A DNA stretch of 64,000 bases from Paenibacillus albiflavus (lineage in GTDB: Bacteria; Bacillota; Bacilli; Paenibacillales; NBRC-103111): contig NZ_SKFG01000017.1 of the NCBI RefSeq assembly GCF_004344915.1, positions 1 to 64,000 of the forward strand, in the 5' to 3' direction. Both the position numbers and the translations under genes were made by a program. Position 1 is the stretch's first letter. Each line of letters begins with the position of its first letter. The notes below the pieces were generated by a model. That model was not told the origin of the DNA. It ran no database searches and was given only the letters and a program-made list of their open reading frames with translations. Of this stretch, positions 38,110-46,912 are shown piece by piece.

Positions 38110-38451
38110 ATGATTTTTTCCAGTATTCTAATTTTTTATAGTGTAATCAGCTTGATCGGCTCTATTGCTCTTCTTCATAAAGGATCTGTTACTTCTCATC
38201 ATAGTAAAAGATCTTTTTCTGCTCAACTATCTATCTATTTTTTTATGATCAGCCATAGTTCACTCCTTGCAGCTGCTGTTTATCAATTGAACAAGCCGAT
38301 AAACTTCATATGGTTTATTGGCTGTTTCACTATATGCATCATTTCTCGTTGGCTAAACGGACAAGTTCTGTTTGGCAAGAGCAATTGGCATCATTACTTT
38401 ATCGTAGGTGCGATTTTTGGCGCAGCTTCGGTATGCAAAATCTACTTGTAG
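38110..38451 (+). CDS. Small membrane protein, probable MerR target
   Basis: This 113-residue protein has about four membrane segments: MIFSSILIFYSVISLIGSIALL, LSIYFFMISHSSLLAAAVYQ, FIWFIGCFTICIISRW and YFIVGAIFGAASVCKIYL. I do not recognise the family. ATAGGAGG precedes the ATG. It lies directly behind a MerR-type promoter and is divergent from a MerR regulator, so it is probably induced by that regulator's unknown signal. Confidence 0.75.
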   Translation: MIFSSILIFYSVISLIGSIALLHKGSVTSHHSKRSFSAQLSIYFFMISHSSLLAAAVYQLNKPINFIWFIGCFTICIISRWLNGQVLFGKSNWHHYFIVGAIFGAASVCKIYL

Positions 38452-38467
38452 CATCAAATGAATAAGC

Positions 38468-38496
38468 AAAAAGCACCCTGAGCAGGTGCTTTTTGT
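38468..38496. terminator. Bidirectional terminator
   Basis: AAAAAGCACC-CTGAGCA-GGTGCTTTTT separates the membrane protein gene from converging mntH. T-runs exist on both strands. Confidence 0.88.
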
Positions 38497-38517
38497 TCGT
38501 ATTATACCGCCCACATG

Positions 38518-39876
38518 TTACCCCAGCTCATGACCCGTCACAATGATGTAACCAACTAGGAAAACGTTTAAAGCGAGAATGACAACAGTGGCAAGCCAAG
38601 ATAATATTTTAACCCATGGCGGGTTCACGAATTCTCCCATCTTCTTCTTATCACTTGTGAATAAGACGAGTGGAATTACGGCAAAAGGCAATTGCAGGCT
38701 CAGTACCACTTGGCTCCATAAGAGTAAATCCCCAGTTCCTCTTGATCCAGCCATCCACGTTACAATAAATGCAGGTACAACAGCAATTAACCGAGTAATA
38801 ATGCGGCGAAGCCAAGGAGAAATTTTTAAATTGATAAAACCCTCCATCACGATTTGTCCTGTTAGCGTACCCGTAATCGTTGAGTTCTGACCGGAGGCAA
38901 GCAAAGCAATGGCAAACAATGTGCTGGCAATACCTACACCTACAGTAGGGCTCAATAGTTCGTAGGCAGCTTCAATTTCAGAAACATCCAAACCGGTTCC
39001 GTGGAAAGCAGCGGCGCCAAGTATCAGAATGGAGGAATTGATAATAAAGGCAATCGTTAATGAAACGTTTGAATCGAGAATTGAGAATTTTAAAGCTTCT
39101 TTGCGTCCTTCTCTATTGCGTTTGTATTGTCTAGTCTGAACGATAGACGAATGTAAATATAAATTATGAGGCATTACGGTTGCGCCTAAGATCCCCAAGG
39201 AAATAAACAGCATCTCAGGGTTTGTCACAATTTCAAAACTTGGAACATAACCACCTAATACCGCCGCTATTTCAGGCTTCGAAACGATCAGTTCAAATAC
39301 AAACACTAGAAATATCGTAGCCATTAACACGATAATAATGGACTCGATAATGCGAAACCCTTTCTTCTGTAAAAGCAGCAGAAGCAGTACATCGAGTGTA
39401 GTAATTAAGATACCGAGTAATAAAGGGATTCCAAATAATAAATTAAGTGCGATAGCGGATCCGATAACCTCCGCTAAATCTGTTGCAACAATCGCAATCT
39501 CAGTTAGTATCCAAAGAAAAAAGGCTGTTTTTTTGCCAACTGCATCTCGAGTCGCTTGGGCTAAATCGCGGCCTGTCACAATTCCTAATTTCGCAGCCAA
39601 TGACTGCAGCAGCATCGCAATTAAATTGGAGATGAGAATTACAGTTAATAGCGTGTAGCCAAACCGAGCTCCACCAGCAATCGACGTTGCCCAGTTACCA
39701 GGATCCACATAACCTACGGCTACTAGCGATCCAGGACCGGCAAAGGCTAGAAACTTCCGCCAGAATCCAGCTTTTTTCGGAATTTTAACGGTATTATTAA
39801 CTTCCTCTAAACTAACATTTGAGCTATGTCGCAACCACCCTGAATTGTCGGTTGCTTGCTCAGCTTGATTTTTCAT
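38518..39876 (-). CDS. mntH: Nramp-family divalent metal transporter MntH
   Basis: This 452-residue proton-coupled Mn(II)/Fe(II) importer has eleven membrane segments. Motif DPGNWATS in TM1 carries the metal-binding Asp and Asn. TM6 has GILGATVMPHNLYLHSS with the conserved Met and His. Motif GQNSTITGTLTGQIVMEGF lies near TM8. The length is typical. TAGGAGTG precedes the ATG. I see no clear MntR or Fur operator upstream. Confidence 0.96.
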   Translation of the reverse strand: MKNQAEQATDNSGWLRHSSNVSLEEVNNTVKIPKKAGFWRKFLAFAGPGSLVAVGYVDPGNWATSIAGGARFGYTLLTVILISNLIAMLLQSLAAKLGIVTGRDLAQATRDAVGKKTAFFLWILTEIAIVATDLAEVIGSAIALNLLFGIPLLLGILITTLDVLLLLLLQKKGFRIIESIIIVLMATIFLVFVFELIVSKPEIAAVLGGYVPSFEIVTNPEMLFISLGILGATVMPHNLYLHSSIVQTRQYKRNREGRKEALKFSILDSNVSLTIAFIINSSILILGAAAFHGTGLDVSEIEAAYELLSPTVGVGIASTLFAIALLASGQNSTITGTLTGQIVMEGFINLKISPWLRRIITRLIAVVPAFIVTWMAGSRGTGDLLLWSQVVLSLQLPFAVIPLVLFTSDKKKMGEFVNPPWVKILSWLATVVILALNVFLVGYIIVTGHELG

Positions 39877-40002
39877 TTAGTAATCACTCCTACACAAAAT
39901 ACATTTTTTGGTTTATTTTTTTCCTCCGTGCAACTCTCTTTGTCATAATCAAATATTATTCCTAAAACCAATAATTTGCAAGCACTTTTTCAGTGGATGT
40001 AA

Positions 40003-40206
40003 ACTGTATCCATAACACTCGAAGAACAGCAGGAGAACGCTCAAACCACAGGTGTCATTACTGATGTCCATAACGATGAGAAATATCCATCCGTTCATAT
40101 CCAGGGTGTTGGTACGGAAGGCGAGATCCATGAAGTGCAGTGCGGTGATGCTTGGTTTCAGGAGCCAAGCGGAAGACTTTCGGCTCCAGTATTGGTAAGA
40201 TTATAG
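40003..40206 (+). pseudogene. 67-codon 3' gene remnant without start codon
   Basis: A frame open from 40003 to the TAG at 40206 encodes EEQQENAQTTGVITDVHNDE, then KYPSVHIQGVGTEGEIHEVQ and CGDAWFQEPSGRLSAPVLVRL. The composition is protein-like, but there is no usable start, and a TAA at 40000 closes it upstream. It appears to be the C-terminal end of a lost gene. I do not recognise the family. It lies in the 446-base gap between mntH and pucR. Confidence 0.45.
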
Positions 40207-40322
40207 TACAGTCCTTAAATGCAAGATCCAATAGTCGGCTCATGCCGGCACGGAACTTTGAAAGTCACGAAACGATATATTTCCTGCCAAATGTTATTTT
40301 TCGAATAAAAGGGGTTGAAGAT

Positions 40323-42005
40323 ATGGAGTTTAGAGTGGAACATGTGCTGAAAATGGAGAGACTGCAAAATGCGAAAGTACTCGGGGGCGAAAAAGGCCTC
40401 TCGAATGTGATTAAAGGCATCACCATTATGGAAGCTCCCGATATCGCGGATTGGTTGAGTGGTGGAGAGATGCTGCTGACCAGCCTGTATCCGATCCTCA
40501 ATTATACAGAGGAGGAACAGCGGGAATTTGTCTCCCGTCTAGCTGATAAGGGAGTCAGCGCCTTAATGATCAAAAACCACCGTTTCGTCAAAAAGATCCC
40601 GGATGTCATCATAGAAACAGGCGAGAAGACGGCTCTGCCCATTATCCAAATCCCTCAGGACATCCCTTATGTGGATGTGCTCTATCCCGTAATGCAGGAA
40701 TTATTTAATAACCAAGTGATGAAGCTTAAATATTTTAAAGATGTGCATGATCGCTTCACAACGCTTTCCTTAATGGATGCCGGTCTGGAACCTATTATCA
40801 CTACACTGGAGGAATTGATCGGAAACCCCGTTGCCCTCTATGACCGAAATTTTGTCTGTATGACGCCTACATCCTTTCACACGACGCCGGTAGAACAAAA
40901 GGAACGGAATGTAGAACGAGTTAAAATAGTCGAAACAAAATTTCCTTATTATTGGATGACGGCACAGGTTACGGAACCGGAAACAAAATTGGTCGAGCAG
41001 GTAGTGGTACCCATTCGAACGGTAAACCGAATTAAAGTGCATCTAGTCGTTACCGAAGCCTACAAACCGATAGAAGATTTGGACTTTATTGCAATCGAAA
41101 ATGCCGCTACCGCTCTGTCCCTGGAACTGGTTAAGCAATTTGCCGTGGCAGAGGTAGAGCGTGAATTTATAAATGATATTATTGACGATCTTCTTGCGGG
41201 TAAAGGCCAAATGATGGAAACGGTGTATCATCGGGCTAATCTGATTGGCTGGGATTTGGACCGTTCGTATGCTGTGTTATTGTTTCATGTGAAAGACGAG
41301 TTCATCTCTCTGAGTCAAAAAGAAATGAACAAACCTATAAGCTTGCGCAGATTGCAGAGCAAAACCTTTACTTATTTGCACGAAGCTATTCGCTCCCAAT
41401 TTGCAGACGGTATTATGCGCAGCCGAAGCGATACGATTATTCTGCTTTTACCGGTTGACCAGCAGGAAGGTAAGGGGAAAGGCTGGTTGAACGCTGTTAA
41501 GGATAAAGCCCGCGAGATTCAGGAGAATATCCGGACAAAAGCCAAAGATATTGTCGTGCAGGTCGGCATCGGCAATGTTGCGGAAACCGTAACGGATATT
41601 GCGAGAAGCTACCAGGAGGCCGAAGATGCACTGGACCTCGGAGGCACGCTCTACGGCAATGAGTCGGTTACTGCCTATGCTGAACTTGGCCTGTTCCGGC
41701 TGCTATGCCAGTTTCCTGATCCTGACGCACTAACCTCTTTCATTCCCGCTTCTTTAAGCAGGCTGGTAGAAAGCAAGAATGCCATCAAAAATGATCTGCT
41801 GCATACGCTTGAGGTATTTTTGCAGCATAATCAAAATGCAGCAAAAGCAGCTCATGACCTTTTTGTCCATTACAAAACGGTCATGTACAGACTGGAACGA
41901 ATCAAAGAAATCACCGGCATGGATTTCGAGGATTCGGAAGAGATGCTAGGGGTTAGAGTCGGCCTAAAGATTCTAAATTTGGTAAAAAGCGAAAGAAACG
42001 ACTAA
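40323..42005 (+). CDS. pucR: PucR-family transcriptional regulator
   Basis: This 560-residue regulator has the N-terminal PucR domain (MEFRVEHVLKMERLQNAKVL, then IMEAPDIADWLSGGEMLLTS), a central GGDEF-like CdaR region (about residues 290-430) and a C-terminal PucR helix-turn-helix, AKAAHDLFVHYKTVMYRLER. PucR of Bacillus controls purine and allantoin breakdown, with allantoin-type effectors. The ATG at 40323 begins the domain; the frame stays open upstream to 40152. It ends in its own terminator, and the all operon follows on the same strand. Confidence 0.93.
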   Translation: MEFRVEHVLKMERLQNAKVLGGEKGLSNVIKGITIMEAPDIADWLSGGEMLLTSLYPILNYTEEEQREFVSRLADKGVSALMIKNHRFVKKIPDVIIETGEKTALPIIQIPQDIPYVDVLYPVMQELFNNQVMKLKYFKDVHDRFTTLSLMDAGLEPIITTLEELIGNPVALYDRNFVCMTPTSFHTTPVEQKERNVERVKIVETKFPYYWMTAQVTEPETKLVEQVVVPIRTVNRIKVHLVVTEAYKPIEDLDFIAIENAATALSLELVKQFAVAEVEREFINDIIDDLLAGKGQMMETVYHRANLIGWDLDRSYAVLLFHVKDEFISLSQKEMNKPISLRRLQSKTFTYLHEAIRSQFADGIMRSRSDTIILLLPVDQQEGKGKGWLNAVKDKAREIQENIRTKAKDIVVQVGIGNVAETVTDIARSYQEAEDALDLGGTLYGNESVTAYAELGLFRLLCQFPDPDALTSFIPASLSRLVESKNAIKNDLLHTLEVFLQHNQNAAKAAHDLFVHYKTVMYRLERIKEITGMDFEDSEEMLGVRVGLKILNLVKSERND

Positions 42006-42016
42006 ATATTTGAGCT

Positions 42017-42043
42017 GGACGGGCCCTGTGCCCGTCTTTTTTT
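42017..42043 (+). terminator. Terminator after pucR
   Basis: GACGGG-CCCTGTG-CCCGTC followed by seven T or more. Confidence 0.92.
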
Positions 42044-42050
42044 ACCCATG

Positions 42051-42082
42051 GTGGATAAAGAATCGGTTAGACTTTTATCCAC
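42051..42082. promoter_or_regulatory. Inverted repeat upstream of allC, candidate regulator site
   Basis: GTGGATAAA and TTTATCCAC are a perfect 9-bp inverted repeat separated by 14 bases, so the half-site centres lie 23 bases apart, about two helical turns. The position in the allC promoter region suggests an operator, possibly for PucR. Confidence 0.5.
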
Positions 42083-42103
42083 TCCTGTTAATGACTCTGC
42101 TTT

Positions 42104-42117
42104 GGTAAGCGTTTACA
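42104..42117. promoter_or_regulatory. Catabolite-responsive element (cre) upstream of allC
   Basis: GGTAAGCGTTTACA matches the CcpA cre consensus (TGWAANCGNTNWCA) at all but the first base. It lies 66 bases before the allC start, so CcpA could block transcription when good carbon sources are present. Confidence 0.65.
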
Positions 42118-42182
42118 CTAAAGTTGCAAGAAGCTAAACGTCTTTCGAATTATTTTCATCATCATAGAAAGGGACGGTAAGT

Positions 42183-43415
42183 ATGGAAGAATTAAACAAT
42201 GATATCATGCAGCTATTAGAATGGCTCGGATATTTTGGAAAAGATCCTGAAGGAGGCGTCTCCCGGTTTCTTTACTCCAAAGAATGGCTGGAGGCTCAGA
42301 AATCTATAGAGGACTGGATGAACAAAGAAGGCTTCAACGTTCACTTTGATGAAGTGGGCAACTTGTTCGGGGGCCTACAAGGAACAAAGTATCAAGATGA
42401 AACCGTATTGACCGGTTCTCACGTGGATACAGTAGGCAATGGCGGTTTGTACGATGGCCAGTACGGTATTGTTGCCGGTTTGCTTGCAGTTAAATACTTA
42501 AAAGAAACATATGGGAAGCCGCTGCGCAATCTACAGGTGGTGTCCATGGCCGAAGAAGAAGGCAGTCGATTCCCTTACGCATTCTGGGGATCCAAAAATA
42601 TCGTATGTACGGCAAAACGCGAAGAAGTGGAAAACATTGCAGACTTTGATGGCATAGCCTTCGTAGACGCGATGAGAGACTGCGGCTTTGATTTCCGTAA
42701 GGAATCCACAGAGCTTCGCAAAGACTTGAAAACGTTTGTAGAACTCCATATCGAGCAAGGCAGCGTTCTGGAAAATGAAAAAAAATCTGTAGGTGTAGTC
42801 CACAGCATTGTAGGTCAGCGCAGATTTACCATAGAAGTGACGGGAGAAGCCAACCATGCCGGTACCACCCCGATGAATTACCGCAAAGATGCTGTTCATG
42901 CTGCTAGTGTTATGATCAGTGACGTAATGAACCGGACAAAAAAACACGGAGATCCGTTAGTAGCTACAGTGGGCAAAATCGAAGTGAAGCCAAATGTGGT
43001 TAACGTGGTTCCGGGCTATGCCTTATTCACCATGGATATCCGCCATACGGAGAAAGAAGCGCTTGTTCAAGTTACAGAAGAGATTACAGCTTCCCTGAAT
43101 ACCATTGCGGAAGAAATGGGTGTAGGACTGAAGATCGATATGTGGATGGATGCGGATCCAGTTCCTATGGATAAACGTGTGGTAGAAGTGGTTGAACAGC
43201 AGTGCAAGGAAAAAGGCCTGAATTATAAGCTAATGCATAGCGGAGCGGGACATGATGCCCAAATATTTGCTCCTTTTGTTCCATCGGCAATGATTTTTGT
43301 ACCGAGCAGAGAAGGAATCAGCCACAATCCGGCTGAGTTTACCGAGCCCCATGATTTAGCTGAGGGCGTGAAGGCTCTGATCGGCACCCTCTATAAGCTG
43401 GCATATCAAGATTAA
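42183..43415 (+). CDS. allC: Allantoate amidohydrolase
   Basis: This 410-residue M20-family enzyme hydrolyses allantoate to ureidoglycine, CO2 and ammonia. Metal ligands lie in GSHVDTVGNGGLYDGQYG, the AEEEGSRF acidic pair, the HIEQG region, and HNPAEFT near the C-terminus. The dimerisation domain has GEANHAGTTPM, as in allantoate and N-carbamoyl amidohydrolases. The context with allE and allD favours allantoate over carbamoyl amino acids. AGGGACGG precedes the ATG. It is the first gene of the operon. Confidence 0.94.
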   Translation: MEELNNDIMQLLEWLGYFGKDPEGGVSRFLYSKEWLEAQKSIEDWMNKEGFNVHFDEVGNLFGGLQGTKYQDETVLTGSHVDTVGNGGLYDGQYGIVAGLLAVKYLKETYGKPLRNLQVVSMAEEEGSRFPYAFWGSKNIVCTAKREEVENIADFDGIAFVDAMRDCGFDFRKESTELRKDLKTFVELHIEQGSVLENEKKSVGVVHSIVGQRRFTIEVTGEANHAGTTPMNYRKDAVHAASVMISDVMNRTKKHGDPLVATVGKIEVKPNVVNVVPGYALFTMDIRHTEKEALVQVTEEITASLNTIAEEMGVGLKIDMWMDADPVPMDKRVVEVVEQQCKEKGLNYKLMHSGAGHDAQIFAPFVPSAMIFVPSREGISHNPAEFTEPHDLAEGVKALIGTLYKLAYQD

Positions 43416-43467
43416 GCGACATCTTCATAACAAGCTTGCCAATCCCATCATAAGGAGCAGAAAAGAG

Positions 43468-44712
43468 ATGAGCGAACAAACCCCAACAGCTAAAAAAGGT
43501 GGACTTGAGTACTGGAAAAAGGTCGTCATTCTATTTTGTCTCGGTTGGACTGTCATCTGGATTTACAGAACTGTTCTGAACCCGATTTTACCGGAGATCA
43601 AAATACAGCTTGGCGTTGAATCGGATGCCAGCATGGGTCTAATCTCCAGCTTGTTTTTTCTAGCCTATACCTCTATGCAGATACCTTCCGGCTTTCTTGC
43701 TGATAAATTCGGAAGAAAAATAATGCTGATTCCTGGCTTCCTGATCTTTGCTTTCGGAGTCTTTACCGTCGGGATCGCACCGTCCCTGATTTTCTTGCTT
43801 GTGGGCAGTTTCCTGGCAGGACTTGGACAAGGTACCTATTACGGACCGGCTTACTCAATCTCATCCACCGCAATCCCGAAAGAAAAGCGGGGCTTCTCCA
43901 CCGCCATTATCAACAGCGGGTCGGCGATCGGTATGGCGATCGGATATATCGGTTCCTCCTACATGGTAAAAGGGCTTGGCTGGGACTGGAGACCTTTGCT
44001 TTTTGTCACAACGGGCTTAATTATTATCATGGTTATTGCATTTGCCAAAGTGATTAAGGAAAAACCAGTAGCAGATGTTGTTACAGAAAGCAAAGAAAAA
44101 AATGCGGATGATAAAGCATCGATGAAAACGCTTTTTGGCGATATCCGAATGATTTCGGCTTACGTCATTTACTTCTCCGTTTGTTACGGGTACTACATGA
44201 TTGTGACCTGGCTGCCAAGTTACCTGCAAATGGAGAGAGGATTCGAAGGGGCCGCTATTGGTTTTGCCGCTGCTCTTGTTGCCTTTGCTTCTGTGCCGGG
44301 TGCCCTATTGTTCAGCCGATTGTCCGACAAGTTCAAGAATAAAAAGATTATGGTTGTTATTATTTTGCAAGCGATTGCGGCCGTTACTCTGTATTTGACG
44401 GTTACGATCCAAAGCAACGAACTACTGATTGTGTTCCTACTTATGTACGGATTCTTCGGTAAACTGGCCATCGATCCGATTATGATCTCCTACGTGGCAG
44501 ATATTGCACCTAAGAAAGGGTACAGCACAACGTTCGGTGTGTTTAACTTCTTTGGGATGATGTCGTCTGTAGTCGCTCCGTTTGTAACGGGATTGATTTC
44601 GGACGCTACGGGAAGCAAGATCCTAGGCTTCTACCTTGCTATCGGCATCATTATTGTAGGTACGCTTTTCCTATTCTTCACGAATATGATCAAACGCCCT
44701 GCTACAAGCTAA
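43468..44712 (+). CDS. MFS transporter, probable ureide permease
   Basis: This 414-residue major facilitator has twelve membrane segments. The loop 2-3 motif GFLADKFGRKIMLIPG is the MFS signature, and the second half begins near ISAYVIYFSVCYGYYMIV. The position between allC and allE suggests that it imports allantoate, allantoin or a related ureide; the substrate is inferred from context only. AAGGAGC precedes the ATG. Confidence 0.88.
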   Translation: MSEQTPTAKKGGLEYWKKVVILFCLGWTVIWIYRTVLNPILPEIKIQLGVESDASMGLISSLFFLAYTSMQIPSGFLADKFGRKIMLIPGFLIFAFGVFTVGIAPSLIFLLVGSFLAGLGQGTYYGPAYSISSTAIPKEKRGFSTAIINSGSAIGMAIGYIGSSYMVKGLGWDWRPLLFVTTGLIIIMVIAFAKVIKEKPVADVVTESKEKNADDKASMKTLFGDIRMISAYVIYFSVCYGYYMIVTWLPSYLQMERGFEGAAIGFAAALVAFASVPGALLFSRLSDKFKNKKIMVVIILQAIAAVTLYLTVTIQSNELLIVFLLMYGFFGKLAIDPIMISYVADIAPKKGYSTTFGVFNFFGMMSSVVAPFVTGLISDATGSKILGFYLAIGIIIVGTLFLFFTNMIKRPATS

Positions 44713-44756
44713 ATCTATTTTACACAAATGTTTAAAAAGAAAAGGAGAGAAATACA

Positions 44757-45521
44757 ATGGGATATGCAACTGATCTGCTGTCTAGCCGTTCCATCATTAA
44801 ACATGGCAAATATGCATTAATCGCTCCAGAAGGTTTGGTCAATAATGTGGTTCCGGGTTTTGACAACTGCTCCATGTCCATTCTGGCGACTCCGAAGCTT
44901 GGAGCAAGCTTTGTGGATTATATAGTTACCATGCACGTGGGAGGCAAAAACACGGATGGTTTTGGTGGGCAAGAACATATCGAAACCTTCGTTTATGTGC
45001 TGGAAGGCGAAATCAAGGCATCTGCTGATGACCAGTCGTATACGCTGACAAGCGGCGGCTACTTGTACTGCCCTCCAGGAATGACTATGTATCTGGAAAA
45101 TCTGAAAGACGGTGACAGCAAACTGTTCTTGTACAAGCAAAAGTATAAACCGTTAAAAGACTTGAAACCATGGGTCGTTACCGGCAACACAAATAACATT
45201 CCGGAAGAAGACTATGATGGTATGACGGATATGCGGATTCAGGATCTGCTTCCGAAAGAGCTTGCTTTCGACATGAACTTCCATATATTGACCTTTGATC
45301 CCGGCGCATGCCATCCATTCATCGAGACGCATGTGCAGGAGCACGGAGCTTACCTGCTTTCCGGTGAAGGGATGTACAACCTGGATAACGAATGGATCCC
45401 GGTGAAGAAAGGCGACTACATCTTCATGGGTCCGTATGTGCAGCAGGCTTGCTATGCAGTCGGCCGAGAGAAACTCGCTTATGTTTACTCCAAAGACTGC
45501 TACCGGGATGCAGATCTCTAA
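44757..45521 (+). CDS. allE: (S)-ureidoglycine aminohydrolase
   Basis: This 254-residue bicupin releases ammonia from (S)-ureidoglycine to give (S)-ureidoglycolate, using Mn(II). The first cupin has GGQEHIETFVYVLEGEIKA; the second has FDPGACHPFIETHVQEHGAYLLSGEG with the metal-binding His and Glu residues. The length matches the E. coli enzyme. AAGGAGAG precedes the ATG. A full-length dispersed repeat lies between it and allD. Confidence 0.96.
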   Translation: MGYATDLLSSRSIIKHGKYALIAPEGLVNNVVPGFDNCSMSILATPKLGASFVDYIVTMHVGGKNTDGFGGQEHIETFVYVLEGEIKASADDQSYTLTSGGYLYCPPGMTMYLENLKDGDSKLFLYKQKYKPLKDLKPWVVTGNTNNIPEEDYDGMTDMRIQDLLPKELAFDMNFHILTFDPGACHPFIETHVQEHGAYLLSGEGMYNLDNEWIPVKKGDYIFMGPYVQQACYAVGREKLAYVYSKDCYRDADL

Positions 45522-45575
45522 GGATTAGACTCGCAAAGACGAGGACGATGGTAATAAGCGGTCCGCTTTTTACCA

Positions 45576-45666
45576 GTGATATAGAATTTATATCTTTTAG
45601 CTCATAAATTCTAAGTATCACCTTAAGAAACGCATCCGTCTTAAAGACGGTAAAACCGTTTCTTTT
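45576..45666 (-). repeat. Dispersed hairpin repeat, copy 9 (full form, inverted, inside the all operon)
   Basis: Read on the minus strand it has perfect AAGAAACG/CGTTTCTT outer arms, and its second stem is GTGATA/TATCAC where other copies have GTATTA/TAATAC. That is a paired change keeping the stem. It occupies most of the allE-allD gap. Confidence 0.92.
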
Positions 45667-45733
45667 GTTCTCCTTGTTACAGCGGGAATCGATCACACAG
45701 GTGCTGAAATCGAATTTAACGGAGGTGTCGGAA

Positions 45734-46783
45734 TTGAGAATATCCAGACAGAAGTTAAAAGAGTTGATTACGCAAAAACTGCATAAAGCCGGTCTATCGG
45801 AAGAACATGCCGACGGGGTGGCGGAGGTTCTGGTCCATGCGGACATCAGAGGGATTCATTCTCATGGGGCCATGAGAGTGGAATACTATGCGGAACGGAT
45901 CGCCAAAGGCGGTTTAAATATAAATCCAGAGTTTAAGTTTGACAAAACCGGTCCCTGCACAGCGGTATTCGATGGGGACAATGGGGTAGGCCATGTGGCT
46001 GCCAAGCAAGCTATGGATGAGGCCATCAAGATGGCCAAGGAAAACGGGGTAGCAGCTGTCGGCGTCAGAAGAATCGGACACAGCGGAGCCCTTTCTTATT
46101 TTGTACGGCAAGCGGCCAAATCCGACATGATCGGCATTTCTTTGTGCCAATCAGATCCAATGGTTGTTCCTTTCGGCGGTTCAGAGCCTTATTACGGAAC
46201 CAACCCGATTGCTTTTGCCGCTCCTAGCCATGATAACCGTATCATGACGCTGGACATGGCGACGACGGTACAAGCTTGGGGTAAAATTCTTCATGCCAGA
46301 TCGAAGAATGAGTCCATCCCGGATTCATGGGCGGTGGATAAAGAAGGCCATCCGACAACCGATCCTTTTAAGGTAAATGCTCTGCTCCCGATTGCCGGTC
46401 CCAAGGGATATGGTTTGATGATGATGGTGGATGTGCTTTCAGGTATCCTGCTCGGCCTTCCATTCGGGGATAAGGTCTCTTCGATGTACCATGATCTGAC
46501 CGAATACCGGAATCTTGGACAGCTTCATCTTGTGATTAACCCGGCATTCTTTACTAATCCGGACCTATTTAAACAGCATATTTCGAACACCATGGACGAC
46601 TTGAACCGTATCAAACCGGCGCCCGGCTTTAATCAGGTGCTGTTCCCCGGACAGAATAACGATCTGATTCAAGAAGAATACGAGAAAAACGGCATTGAAA
46701 TTGTGGATGACATTTATGAATATCTGGTGTCGGACATTGTTCATAAAAACCAATACGACAACAAAGATCCTTTTGCCAAGTAA
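45734..46783 (+). CDS. allD: Ureidoglycolate dehydrogenase
   Basis: This 349-residue NAD(P)-dependent enzyme oxidises (S)-ureidoglycolate to oxalurate. It belongs to the malate/L-lactate dehydrogenase (LDH2) family: HADIRGIHSHGAMRVEYYAER, IGHSGALSYFVRQA, GTNPIAFAAPSHD and GPKGYGLMMMVDVLSG. The TTG at 45734 is chosen because GGAGGTG precedes it and the length then equals E. coli AllD; the frame stays open into the repeat at 45665, which is an artefact. The gap to allE is 212 bases. Confidence 0.93.
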   Translation: MRISRQKLKELITQKLHKAGLSEEHADGVAEVLVHADIRGIHSHGAMRVEYYAERIAKGGLNINPEFKFDKTGPCTAVFDGDNGVGHVAAKQAMDEAIKMAKENGVAAVGVRRIGHSGALSYFVRQAAKSDMIGISLCQSDPMVVPFGGSEPYYGTNPIAFAAPSHDNRIMTLDMATTVQAWGKILHARSKNESIPDSWAVDKEGHPTTDPFKVNALLPIAGPKGYGLMMMVDVLSGILLGLPFGDKVSSMYHDLTEYRNLGQLHLVINPAFFTNPDLFKQHISNTMDDLNRIKPAPGFNQVLFPGQNNDLIQEEYEKNGIEIVDDIYEYLVSDIVHKNQYDNKDPFAK

Positions 46784-46912
46784 TTAATTTCACATTCAGT
46801 CTATAAGGAAGACCTATTCCTTACCTAGAGCAGCAGCGTGATTCTTTAATCTAATGCCGCTTTGCCGCTTCAATGAGAATCAACTTATATGACGGAAGAG
46901 GTGCTTGTACTT

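Noticed and set aside
39877-39960. MntR or Fur operator before mntH
   Set aside because: The region is AT-rich, but no inverted repeat fits either consensus.
42056-42070. Bacillus-type PucR box before allC
   Set aside because: AATCGGTTAG matches the published box (WWWCNTTGGTTAA) too poorly to call.
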